A stretch of DNA of 64,000 bases from Cellulomonas sp. APG4 (GTDB lineage: Bacteria; Actinomycetota; Actinomycetes; Actinomycetales; Cellulomonadaceae). Positions 43,213 to 50,778 of this stretch are shown piece after piece. The notes beneath the pieces are model-generated. The model saw nothing but the letters and a program-made list of their open reading frames with translations, searched no databases and was not told the DNA's origin. Position 1 is the first letter of the stretch; every line of letters begins with the position of its first letter. The stretch is taken from assembly GCF_009996735.1 (NCBI RefSeq), contig NZ_JAACYI010000017.1:27988-91987 (forward strand). Reading direction: 5' to 3'. A program made the position numbers and the translations under genes.

Positions 43213-44475
43213 CTACTCCTCGGGGATTGTGGGAAGCCAGAATGGCAGGATCTCGCCGTTCCGGAGGATGATCAGTTCCTTCAGCCCGGGCATCGGCCAC
43301 GTCCCGAACTGGTCCGCCACCGCTTCGAACGACAACGGCGAGTCGTCGAGCACGAGGACGACGCGGGGCGCCTGACCCCTCGCAATCTTCTTCTGGACCT
43401 CCCCCCACACGTTTCGGACCGAGTCCGAAATCGGTGAGTAGGCGTCGAAGACCCTGCCCTCGATCCGGTAGTCGGGGTTCTTCGGTCCCGGCACGGGTGG
43501 AGTCTGCTCGACGACATAGCCGAGCCGCGCGAGGTGGAAGGCGGCTTGGTTCTCGCGGGTTCGTCCGCGGATCGTCTCCGGCTCGTCGTCGGAGGTGAAT
43601 GTGGCCGGCCGACCGGTGGGGGTTGCCTTCGGATCCGGAGCGAGGGACGGGGCGGTCGCGCTGGACCGAAGCGCCACCGGTCGAGACGCCCCGACCACCG
43701 CACCCACACCGACCCCACCCCCACGCGGCTTCGCCGCCACCCCCGCCAGCCCAGCGAGCACCCCACCGAGCTCGTCGACCAGCCCGCGCAACGAGCTCAT
43801 CGAGCCCACCAGCGCGGTGACCTTCCCGCCCACGCGCGCGACCAGCGACGACACCCGGGTCGCGACCTGGGCCACGACCCACGGGGTGCCCAGCCCCGCG
43901 GTCGCCACGCTCTGCAGCACCCACGAGATCGCCGAACCCACCAGGTCCGCGAGCGCGTCGCGCACCAGCTCGCGCACGGTCTGCACCACACCGGACGCCG
44001 TGCGCAGCGACGCCGCCACCGCGCCCGAGCCGCCCGCCAGGCCGCGCAGCTGCGCGACCATCCCGTCGCCGTGGCGCACGTACGCGCCCACGGCCTCGCC
44101 CTGCATCGCACCGAGGTCCACCCGCAGCACCCGGCCGTAGTCGCCCGCGGCGAGGTCGAGCTCCGCGGCGATGTTGTCCCAGGTCGCGGCAAAGCCCAGC
44201 ACCGCGCCGGCGTCGCCCGTGAGGTCGGTCAGCCAGCCCTTGAGCGGCTCGAGGTGCTCCATCAGCCACCCAAGCCCGGCGGAGATGAGCGAGCCGATCG
44301 GGTCCAGCGCGGCAGCCGCCGCGTCGAGCACCACCCCCACCCCGCTCAGCGCGGCGTCGAGCCAGCCCTCCGAGCGCAGGGCCTCCGACAGCTCGGCGAG
44401 CGACTCGAGCAGCTGGGCACCCTCGAGCGACGACGTCGTCCCGACCGGCCCGAGGACGAGCGTCCCGGCCGTCAC
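43213..44475 (-). CDS. Type VII-style polymorphic toxin with C-terminal CdiA-like tRNase domain
   Basis: A 420-residue protein. Residues 1-~250 are an alanine/leucine-rich helical bundle typical of T7SS effector N-termini. A glycine- and proline-rich linker follows (~250-300). Residues ~305-420 resemble the CdiA C-terminal tRNase domain: RENQAAFHLARLGY, NPDYRIEGRVFDAYSP, VQKKIARGQAPRVVLVLDD. Conserved E, D, D and K residues form the expected nuclease core. There is no signal peptide. It is coupled upstream to an EspC-like gene and downstream to immunity candidates. Delivery through T7SS is inferred. Confidence 0.8.
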   Translation of the reverse strand: MTAGTLVLGPVGTTSSLEGAQLLESLAELSEALRSEGWLDAALSGVGVVLDAAAAALDPIGSLISAGLGWLMEHLEPLKGWLTDLTGDAGAVLGFAATWDNIAAELDLAAGDYGRVLRVDLGAMQGEAVGAYVRHGDGMVAQLRGLAGGSGAVAASLRTASGVVQTVRELVRDALADLVGSAISWVLQSVATAGLGTPWVVAQVATRVSSLVARVGGKVTALVGSMSSLRGLVDELGGVLAGLAGVAAKPRGGGVGVGAVVGASRPVALRSSATAPSLAPDPKATPTGRPATFTSDDEPETIRGRTRENQAAFHLARLGYVVEQTPPVPGPKNPDYRIEGRVFDAYSPISDSVRNVWGEVQKKIARGQAPRVVLVLDDSPLSFEAVADQFGTWPMPGLKELIILRNGEILPFWLPTIPEE

Positions 44476-44786
44476 TCGAGCACCCGGCCGAGCGCACCGA
44501 GCCGCGCACCGACGTCGCCGTCGATCACCTCGTAGTCGCGCGCCATGCCGCGCACGCCGTCGGCGGTCGCCTCGACGGCCTCGCGGGTGCGCCGGACGGC
44601 GTCGTCAGCCGACGTCTCGCAACCGCTGAACGCCGCCGGGAGGAAGCTGCACAGCAGCCCGAAGGCGACGTCGTGCAGGTCGACCTGTCTGGCCGCGGCC
44701 GAGGCCCGAGCCACGGTGTCAGCCACCACCTGGACCCGGCCCGCGTGCTGGCGCAGCACGTCGACGTCGACCGCGAGCTCCCTCAT
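44472..44786 (-). CDS. EspC-like ESX-associated protein of toxin cassette 2
   Basis: A 104-residue helical protein starting MRELAVDVDVLRQHAGRV, fitting DUF2580/EspC-like proteins. It overlaps the YbaB-like gene before it and the toxin after it by 4 bp each, so all three are translationally coupled. It probably pairs with the toxin N-terminus for export. Confidence 0.75.
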   Translation of the reverse strand: MRELAVDVDVLRQHAGRVQVVADTVARASAAARQVDLHDVAFGLLCSFLPAAFSGCETSADDAVRRTREAVEATADGVRGMARDYEVIDGDVGARLGALGRVLE

Positions 44787-45178
44787 GGCCGCCCGCCCAG
44801 CACCGGCCGGCGGCCGTGGCGCCCCGCGAGCTCCTCGCGCAGGCGCTCGACGATGGCGCTCCCGGCGCCCCACGACTCCTCCGCCACGACGACAGCGCGC
44901 TCGCCGGCCTGCACCTGCGCGTCACGGACCGCCACGAGGATCGCCGCCGTGAGGCTCGCGGCCGACTGCTGCACCGCCGTGTCGTCGAGCCGCAGGTCCG
45001 TGAGCACGCCCGCGGCGTCGACCTCGACGGTCACGTCGCCGCGGCGCGAGCGGCCGACCCCACGCACGGCCGCGATCGCCGTCTGCGCGTCCTGGGCCGT
45101 GCGCATGCGCTCATGGGCCGCGGCGACATCCCCTTGGATGCGAGCGAGGACATCCGCGGGATCGGTGCTCGTGGTCAT
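44783..45178 (-). CDS. YbaB/EbfC-family protein of the T7SS cassette
   Basis: A 131-residue protein. RRGDVTVEVDAAGVLTDLRLD is the β-strand core of the YbaB/EbfC fold, with an N-terminal helix for dimerisation. Diverged YbaB proteins are common first genes of actinobacterial ESX-effector operons. TAACGT close to the ATG suggests a very short 5' leader. Confidence 0.75.
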   Translation of the reverse strand: MTTSTDPADVLARIQGDVAAAHERMRTAQDAQTAIAAVRGVGRSRRGDVTVEVDAAGVLTDLRLDDTAVQQSAASLTAAILVAVRDAQVQAGERAVVVAEESWGAGSAIVERLREELAGRHGRRPVLGGRP

Positions 45179-45229
45179 GGCACGCGACGTTAGGGATCGC
45201 GTGCCTCGCGCGGGTGAACCCGGACGAAT

Positions 45230-45243
45230 CTGTGGATAACCGG
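45230..45243 (-). promoter_or_regulatory. DnaA-box-like element upstream of toxin cassette 2
   Basis: The minus strand reads CCGGTTATCCACAG, identical to 39426-39439, 51 bp upstream of the first gene of the cassette. Confidence 0.6.
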
Positions 45244-45310
45244 CGCCGGGCGTGCCTCCGTCGGCGCTGCCTGACGGCGGCCCTGCCCGACCGGTGGTTC
45301 CGCCGCGAGC

Positions 45311-45584
45311 GGGGAAGATGCGCGCCGGAAGCCGACGCGCAGGTTCCCCGATCCCGCCGTCGGGCGGCGTTCGGATCCGGCTCAGCCCACCCGATCCCGC
45401 CGTCGGGCGGCGTTCGGATCCGGCTCAGCCCCCGGCCGACGCCGCGGCCGCGCGACGGCGATCGGGGAGGTTGCGTGCCGGCGAGCGGTACCCAACCTCC
45501 CCGGTCCGGCGGACACCCGGCCCGACGGCGCCAGCTCACCTCAGCGGGGAGGATGTGCGCCGCCCAGCGGCACGTGGCTTCCCC
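45311..45584. repeat. Cluster of three related ~39-bp hairpin elements
   Basis: Elements at 45311-45349, 45464-45502 and 45546-45584 each begin GGGGA(A/G)G and end in a complementary CTTCCCC- or CCTCCCC-like arm. The middle one has a perfect 9-bp stem (GGGAGGTTG/CAACCTCCC). All three are 39 bp long, suggesting copies of one REP-like unit. Confidence 0.65.
45348..45431. repeat. 42-bp tandem duplication
   Basis: Two head-to-tail copies (45348-45389, 45390-45431) match at 41 of 42 bases, so the duplication is recent. Confidence 0.9.
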
Positions 45585-45637
45585 GATCCCGCCGGCGAGC
45601 GGGCGGCCCCCTCGGTCCTCCGGCTCCCTACCCCTCC

Positions 45638-45713
45638 CGCGAGATCGTGACTCCGGTGTCGCGATCGTGGGTCCTAGCTGACGATCTCGGCGCGTAGGTC
45701 ACGATCTCGCGGG
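45638..45713. repeat. Two-forward/two-reverse dispersed repeat, locus D
   Basis: Forward arms GCGAGATCGTGA near 45639 and TCGCGATCGTGG near 45659 are followed by reverse arms TGACGATCTCGGC near 45679 and TCACGATCTCGC near 45699. The reverse arms encode the last residues of the P-type ATPase. Confidence 0.8.
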
Positions 45714-47584
45714 TGGGTGAGGGCGGGGGTCTGGGGGACGCGCGGCACGTCGCCGCGGCTCAGGCGCATGGCGTTGGCAATGACCACCAGCACCGACGCC
45801 TCGTGGACCAGCATGCCGATCGCCATGGTCACGCCGCCCAGCAGCACGCCCGCCAGCAGCACACCCACCGTGACCAGCGCGATCGCGATGTTCTGCCGCA
45901 TCACGCGCACGGTGCGGGCGGCGAGCCTCAGCCCGTGCGGGAGGCGCTCCAGGTGGTCGGCCATGAGCGCGACGTCGGCGGTCTCGATCGCCACCGCGGT
46001 GCCGGCCGCACCCATCGCGACCCCCACGTCCGCGGTCGCGAGCGCGGGTGCGTCGTTGACCCCGTCGCCCACCATCGCGACCACGTGACCGGCGCGCTGC
46101 AGCTCGCGCACCGCGTCGAGCTTGTCCTCGGGCAGCAGCCCGGCGCGCACGTCGTCCACCCCCACCTGGGCCGCGACCGCGGCTGCGACGCGCTCGGCGT
46201 CACCGGTGAGCATGACGGTCCGTACCCCGGCGGCGTGCAGGCGCCTGACGGCGTGCGCGGCATCCGCCCGCACCTCGTCGGCCACGGCCAGCACCCCGAG
46301 CACCCGCCCGTCCACGGCGACCACCATCGGGGTGCGCCCGGCCGCGGCCAGCCGCTCGACGTGCGCCGCGGCGCCGTCGTCGGGAGCGTCCAGCAGCGCG
46401 AGCGTGCCGACGACGACCCGCCGTCCGCCCAGGTGAGCGACCACCCCGCGTCCCGGGACCGTGACGACGTCGTCGGGCAGCGCGCCCGGGTCGATCCCCT
46501 CGGCCGCGGCGGCCTCGAGCACGGGCCGCGCGAGCGGGTGCTCGGACGCGGCCTCGGCGCGCGCCGCCCACGTGAGCACCTCGGCGCGGTCGGCACGGTC
46601 CGCGAGCACGACGACGTCCGTGAGCCGCGGCCGGCCGCGCGTGAGGGTCCCGGTCTTGTCGAGCGCGACGACGTCCACGCGGGCCGCGGTCTCGAGGTGC
46701 TCGCCGCCCTTGATGAGCACGCCGTCGCGCGCGCCGCGCCCGATCCCCGCGACCACCGCCACGGGGATCGAGATGACCAGCGCGCCCGGGCAGCCGATGA
46801 CCAGCAGCGTGAGCGCGAGCTCGACCTGCCCCGTCACCGCACCCGCGACCACCGCGAGCACGAGGATCGCCGGCGTGTACCAGCGCGAGAAGCGGTCCAT
46901 GAACGCCTGCGTGGGGGCCTTGGCGTCCTGCGCCTCCTCGACGCGACGGATGATCCGCGCGAGCGTCGTCTCAGCCCCCACGCCCGTGGCGCGCACCTGG
47001 AGCAGGCCCCCGCGCGAGACCGTGCCCGCGAACACGCGGTCGCCCGCGACCTTCTCGACCGCGACGGACTCACCCGTGATCGAGGACTCGTCGAGCGCGC
47101 CGCTGCCCGCAAGCACCTCGCCGTCCACCGGCACGGACGCGCCCGCCTTGACCAGCACGGTCTCGCCCAGCCCGACGGCGCCCGCGGGCACCTCGACCTG
47201 CTCGCCGTCGCGCAGCACCACGGCCACCTGGGGCGCCACCGCGACCAGTTCCGCGAGCGCCGAGCGCGTGCGGGTGAGGGTCGCGTCCTCGAGCGCGTGC
47301 CCGACGGCGAACAGGGACGTCACCGCCGCGGCCTCCCAGTGCTCACCGATCACGACCGCGCCGATCGCCGCGACGGAGACGAGCAGGTCGATCCCGATGA
47401 CGCGCGCGAGCAACGCCCGCACCGCGTTGCGGACGATCCCGGCGCCGGCGACGACGGCGGCCGCGACCATCAGCACGTCGGCCGCGGTGGGGGCGCCGAG
47501 GCGGGCCGTGGCGAACGACGCGAGGATCAGCGCCCCCGCGAGGGTGGGCACCGCCCAGCGGCGGTGGCGGACGAGGGACGACAT
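45674..47584 (-). CDS. Heavy-metal-translocating P1B-type ATPase
   Basis: A 636-residue ATPase with TGES in the actuator domain, DKTGTLTRGRP near 309, SEHPLARP (the HP motif) and GDGVNDAPA near 505. The membrane metal site reads GCPGAL near 263-268, i.e. CPG instead of CPC or SPC, so metal specificity is uncertain. There is no N-terminal HMA domain; a separate HMA protein is encoded just upstream. It exports a soft metal such as Cu, Zn or Cd. Its last ~12 codons lie inside a dispersed repeat. Confidence 0.93.
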   Translation of the reverse strand: MSSLVRHRRWAVPTLAGALILASFATARLGAPTAADVLMVAAAVVAGAGIVRNAVRALLARVIGIDLLVSVAAIGAVVIGEHWEAAAVTSLFAVGHALEDATLTRTRSALAELVAVAPQVAVVLRDGEQVEVPAGAVGLGETVLVKAGASVPVDGEVLAGSGALDESSITGESVAVEKVAGDRVFAGTVSRGGLLQVRATGVGAETTLARIIRRVEEAQDAKAPTQAFMDRFSRWYTPAILVLAVVAGAVTGQVELALTLLVIGCPGALVISIPVAVVAGIGRGARDGVLIKGGEHLETAARVDVVALDKTGTLTRGRPRLTDVVVLADRADRAEVLTWAARAEAASEHPLARPVLEAAAAEGIDPGALPDDVVTVPGRGVVAHLGGRRVVVGTLALLDAPDDGAAAHVERLAAAGRTPMVVAVDGRVLGVLAVADEVRADAAHAVRRLHAAGVRTVMLTGDAERVAAAVAAQVGVDDVRAGLLPEDKLDAVRELQRAGHVVAMVGDGVNDAPALATADVGVAMGAAGTAVAIETADVALMADHLERLPHGLRLAARTVRVMRQNIAIALVTVGVLLAGVLLGGVTMAIGMLVHEASVLVVIANAMRLSRGDVPRVPQTPALTHPRDRDLRAEIVS

Positions 47585-47620
47585 GACGAGCTCCTGACGT
47601 GGGCGGGGATGGGGTGGGTG

Positions 47621-47670
47621 GGCTCGGCGGCCCGGGGCCCGGGCGGGCTCGGCGGCCCGGGGCCTGGGCG
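47621..47670. repeat. 25-bp tandem duplication
   Basis: Two copies (47621-47645, 47646-47670) match at 24 of 25 bases, in the 112-bp gap between the HMA gene and the ATPase gene. Confidence 0.9.
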
Positions 47671-47696
47671 GGCGCGGGGCGACACGCGTCGGCGGC

Positions 47697-47936
47697 TCAG
47701 AAGGCCGCGGGCCGTGCGGTGTAGCCGGCCTTGGCGACCGCGGCGACCAGCGCGTCGACGCTCGCGCGCGCCGGGTCGTGCTCGACCTCGATCCGCGCCG
47801 AGGCGAAGTGCACGGTCACCGAGGTCACGCCGTCGAGCCGGCCCACCTGCTTCTCGATCTTGGCGACGCACGACGGGCAGCTGAAGCCCTCGGCGCGCAG
47901 CACGGTGCGGGTGGTGGTGGCGGGGGTGGTGCTCAT
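47697..47936 (-). CDS. HMA-domain metal chaperone
   Basis: A 79-residue protein with one heavy-metal-associated domain. GFSCPSCVAKIEKQVG gives the CxxC metal site, though with CPSC rather than the common MxCxxC of copper chaperones. The ATG at 47936 has AAGGAG upstream. It precedes the P1B ATPase by 112 bp and probably supplies the metal-binding domain that the pump lacks. Confidence 0.88.
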   Translation of the reverse strand: MSTTPATTTRTVLRAEGFSCPSCVAKIEKQVGRLDGVTSVTVHFASARIEVEHDPARASVDALVAAVAKAGYTARPAAF

Positions 47937-48011
47937 GGTTCTCGGTCTCCTTCGCGTCACCCCGGGTGGGCGACTGCTCGTGACGTTAGGCACGGCGCCG
48001 TCGGCGTTCGA

Positions 48012-48023
48012 TGACGTGCGTCA
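48012..48023. promoter_or_regulatory. Perfect dyad TGACGTGCGTCA (Crp/Fnr-type site)
   Basis: A 5-2-5 inverted repeat, extended to CGAT-AATCG at the flanks, in the divergent gap between the HMA gene and the Crp/Fnr gene. It resembles TTGAC-N4-GTCAA sites of the CRP/FNR superfamily and could serve both directions. Confidence 0.6.
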
Positions 48024-48071
48024 ATCGACGGCAGAACCGCCGTAGGGTCGGCCCCAGGAGGTCGGTACGCG

Positions 48072-48833
48072 ATGGGAGAGCCCACCCGCACGGCACGCCG
48101 TCGGACGCCGTTGCGCAGCACGTGCGCGCAGCCCCACGCGTGCCCGCACCCCGTGCGCATGCAGGTGCTGGGACGCGTCCCGTACCTCGAGGGGCTCAGC
48201 CGCGAGCAGCTCGAGGCGATCGACGCGAGGCTCGTCGCGCTGTCCTGGGCGGAGGGCGACCCGCTCTACCGCGCGGGTGAGCCGGCCGAGCACCTGTTCG
48301 TGCTGGCGTCGGGCCGGGTCAAGGTCACACGCTCCACGGCCGACGGCGCCCAGGTCATCACGGATCTGCTGGTGCCGGGCGACCTGTTCGGGACGGTCAG
48401 CACCCTCGGCGAGCCCGAGCACCCCGAGACCGCCGAGGCGCTGACCACGGTGTGCGCGCTGCGCATGGACGCCGCGACGTTCCGGGCGGTGCTCGCCGAG
48501 CACCCGGGCGTCGCGCTGCGCGTGCTCGACGACGTCGCGGCGCGGCTCGCGGCGGCGCGCGCGGGCGCGGTGCGGGCCGCGGGCGGCACGGTCGAGGCGC
48601 GCGTGGCCGGGGTGCTTCTGCGGCTCGCGGACCGCCTGGGCCAGGACCGGCACGACGGCGGCACGCTGCTCCAGGTCCCGCTCTCGCGCGCGGACCTCGC
48701 GGCGATGTCCGGGTCCACGCCGGAGTCGGTCTCGCGCGTGGTGAGCCGCTGGCGCCGCGAGGGCGTGGTGGATGCGGGCCGGCGCTGGATCGCCGTCGTC
48801 GACCGCGACCGTCTGGCCGCCCTCGCGGGCTGA
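48072..48833 (+). CDS. Crp/Fnr-family transcriptional regulator
   Basis: A 253-residue protein. A cNMP-binding jelly-roll spans about 35-150 (LFVLASGRVKVTRST, GDLFGTVSTLG) and a C-terminal helix-turn-helix follows (LAAMSGSTPESVSRVVSRW). Cysteines 18 and 24 in the N-terminal CAQPHACPH stretch could bind a metal or Fe-S cluster, with another Cys in the sensor domain. Divergent from the metal-export genes across a dyad, it probably controls them. Confidence 0.88.
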   Translation: MGEPTRTARRRTPLRSTCAQPHACPHPVRMQVLGRVPYLEGLSREQLEAIDARLVALSWAEGDPLYRAGEPAEHLFVLASGRVKVTRSTADGAQVITDLLVPGDLFGTVSTLGEPEHPETAEALTTVCALRMDAATFRAVLAEHPGVALRVLDDVAARLAAARAGAVRAAGGTVEARVAGVLLRLADRLGQDRHDGGTLLQVPLSRADLAAMSGSTPESVSRVVSRWRREGVVDAGRRWIAVVDRDRLAALAG

Positions 48834-48937
48834 GCCCGGCGGGCACCGAGCCGGGCCGGGACCCGTCAGGATCCGAGAAGCGCGGCGCCGCGACGGCCCT
48901 CTAGCGTGACGCACAGGTGACGACGAGGGGTGGGGCG

Positions 48938-49372
48938 ATGAGTCACGAGTCGAGCGGCTTCTCCGCGCAGGAGCGTGCGGCGATGAAGGCGCGAGCGGCC
49001 GAGCTCAAGGCCGAGGCGGACGGCAAGGGCGGCAAGGCGGCTGCGGCGGAGCTCGCCGTGCTGACGAAGATCAGCGAGATGGACCCGGCCGACCGTGCAC
49101 TCGCCGAGCGGGTCCACGCGATCGTCACGCGCACCGCCCCGCAGCTCGCGCCCAAGCTCTGGTACGGCTAGCCCGCGTACGCCGCGAAGGGCAGGGTCGT
49201 GGGCTTCTTCCGTAGCGGCCACGACGACGGCGAGCGCTACTCCACGTTCGGCTTCACCCCGCAGGCACAGCTCGACGACGGCGGCCTGTGGCCCACCTCC
49301 TACGCCCTCACCGCGATCGACGCCACGGTCGAGAACCGCCTCGCCGCACTGGTCGCGGCGGCCGTCGGCTGA
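48938..49372 (+). pseudogene. DUF1801-like protein interrupted by an in-frame TAG
   Basis: From ATG 48938 (GGGGTGGGG upstream) the frame encodes MSHESSGFSAQERAAMKARA through LAPKLWYG, then TAG at 49169-49171. It continues in the same frame with PAYAAKGRVVGFFRSG to a stop at 49370-49372, 145 codons in all. Intact relatives read WYG(Q/M)PAYA, so CAG to TAG would need one base. The rest is undamaged, suggesting a recent mutation or read-through. Confidence 0.75.
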
Positions 49373-49427
49373 GCGGGCTGTCACTAGGCTCGGCGCGACC
49401 GACGGCCGACGACGTCCAGGAGCACCC

Positions 49428-49613
49428 GTGACCCAGCCCGACACACCTGACCTCGCCTGCCCGCTGTGCGGGTGCCAGGACTTCGACCGCCAGCAGTCGC
49501 GGCAGGACTCGATGTGGGGGTTCAGCTCGCACGTCATGACGCTGCTCGTGTGCCGCCGCTGCACCTACGTGCTCCACTTCTACGGCGGCAACTCGATCTG
49601 GAACATCGACTGA
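49428..49613 (+). CDS. Small zinc-ribbon-like protein
   Basis: A 61-residue protein from GTG with CCAGGAG upstream. CPLCGCQDF and LVCRRCTYVLHF provide two CxxC pairs that should hold one zinc. It ends GGNSIWNID. No specific function is known. Confidence 0.75.
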   Translation: MTQPDTPDLACPLCGCQDFDRQQSRQDSMWGFSSHVMTLLVCRRCTYVLHFYGGNSIWNID

Positions 49614-49749
49614 GCTGAGGCGTGCTTCTCCTGTTCGGCGTGGGCGAACGGCCGATCAGGAATCGACGGGCCCGGGCTCCGGTTCACACGGATGTCACGG
49701 GCTCCGGCCATACTCCGGGGCACGACGCACGAAGAGACGAGGTTCGCCC

Positions 49750-49983
49750 ATGACAGCTGCGACGACGTTCCCCCCGACCGCCGAGCTCTCGCGCCTGGAC
49801 CGCTGCGACCGTTGCGGCGCGCAGGCCTTCGCGCGGGCCACGCTCCCCGGCGCGGACGGCGCCGCGCTGTACTTCTGCGGCCACCACTTCCGCGCCCACG
49901 AGGACGCGCTGGTCGCCGCCGGCGCCGACATCCTCGACGAGCGCCACCGCCTCGACGAGCGGGTCGCCGCACCCGAGGCCTGA
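49750..49983 (+). CDS. DUF7455 family protein
   Basis: A 77-residue protein with RLDRCDRCGAQAFARATL and ALYFCGHHFRAHED. The CxxC and CxHH residues form a zinc site typical of this small actinobacterial family. Function is unknown. A strong hairpin follows the stop. Confidence 0.85.
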   Translation: MTAATTFPPTAELSRLDRCDRCGAQAFARATLPGADGAALYFCGHHFRAHEDALVAAGADILDERHRLDERVAAPEA

Positions 49984-49991
49984 GCAGTCCC

Positions 49992-50033
49992 GAGAGCGCC
50001 GTCCGGGGTCCACCGACCCTGGGCGGCGCTCTC
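49992..50033. terminator. Bidirectional hairpin between DUF7455 and the PIN toxin
   Basis: GAGAGCGCCG and CGGCGCTCTC form a 10-bp perfect stem with a partly paired inner region (CCGGGGTC/GACCCTGG). Confidence 0.7.
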
Positions 50034-50039
50034 GTGCGT

Positions 50040-50456
50040 CTACTCCGCGTCGAAGGGGTTGAGGAGCTCGACGGCGACCCCGTCGAAGTCCCGTACGTTG
50101 CGCGTGACGAGCACCGCACCGTGCTCGACGGCGGTCGCGGCGATCAGCGCGTCGACCACGGGCAGCGACCGCGGCCGGTTCAGCTCTGCCCAGCGCCGCG
50201 CCACCGGCGGCGTGACGTCGAGGATCCTGTCGGCGTAGCCGGTCTCGAGCTGGGCCACCCACTCCTCGAGCGCGACTGCGCGATCGGGCTCGCGCGCGGC
50301 AAGCCGCAGGATCCCCAGCCGGATCTCACCGACCGTGAGGGCGCTCAGGTACAGGTCACGCGAGCGCACGTGGTCGAACCATCGCGCAACGCCGGGGTGC
50401 GGCCGGGAGCGCCGCACCTCGGAGATGACGTTCGTGTCGAGCAGGTACCGCGTCAT
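50040..50456 (-). CDS. VapC-like PIN-domain toxin
   Basis: A 138-residue PIN RNase. YLLDTNVISE gives the first Asp and Glu, LPVVDALIAATA the central Asp, and VTRNVRDFDGV the C-terminal Asp of the Mg site. It cleaves RNA when freed from its antitoxin. Its ATG overlaps the antitoxin stop by 4 bp. The type II toxin-antitoxin assignment is firm. Confidence 0.92.
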   Translation of the reverse strand: MTRYLLDTNVISEVRRSRPHPGVARWFDHVRSRDLYLSALTVGEIRLGILRLAAREPDRAVALEEWVAQLETGYADRILDVTPPVARRWAELNRPRSLPVVDALIAATAVEHGAVLVTRNVRDFDGVAVELLNPFDAE

Positions 50457-50725
50457 CGGTCAGGGCCCGGCGTGCTCGAGAGGTCGATCTCGCGGGGGGG
50501 CTCGTCGCTGCGCAGTCCGTCGAGCTCGAGCCCGGCGAACGTGGGGCCGTGGCGCAGGTGGTCGACGAACTCCACGCTCACCCCGGCGAGCCGCCGGTAG
50601 CTCGCGATGTCGATGACCACCGCGACCTCCTCCCCGTGGCGGCTGATGACCTGCGGCTCGCCGGCCTCGGCTGCGCGCAGCACCTCACTGAGCCGCTGCT
50701 TCGCCTCCTGCACCTGCCATGTCAT
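50453..50725 (-). CDS. Phd/YefM-type antitoxin
   Basis: A 90-residue protein starting MTWQVQEAKQRLSEVL, with the Phd/YefM N-terminal DNA-binding fold (EPQVISRHGEEVAVVI). The C-terminal ~30 residues should wrap the toxin. It is first in the pair and likely represses its own promoter. Confidence 0.9.
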   Translation of the reverse strand: MTWQVQEAKQRLSEVLRAAEAGEPQVISRHGEEVAVVIDIASYRRLAGVSVEFVDHLRHGPTFAGLELDGLRSDEPPREIDLSSTPGPDR

Positions 50726-50778
50726 GACCTCACGCTATCTGGACAGTCTGGACAGAAGCAACGCCCGAAGCTCGATGT

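Larger units (their letters stand above)
45179..45673. other. Gene-free, repeat-rich spacer
   Basis: No gene is supported in these ~495 bp. They contain the DnaA-box-like word, three related hairpins, a 42-bp tandem duplication and two forward arms of dispersed repeat D. Confidence 0.7.

Noticed and set aside
45311..45584. CRISPR-like array
   Set aside because: Only three imperfect hairpin units with uneven spacing (153 and 82 bp), no constant spacers and no cas genes.
45713..47884. 723-codon open frame on the plus strand
   Set aside because: Antisense shadow of the P1B ATPase, with Arg/His/Gln-rich low-complexity content and no domain.
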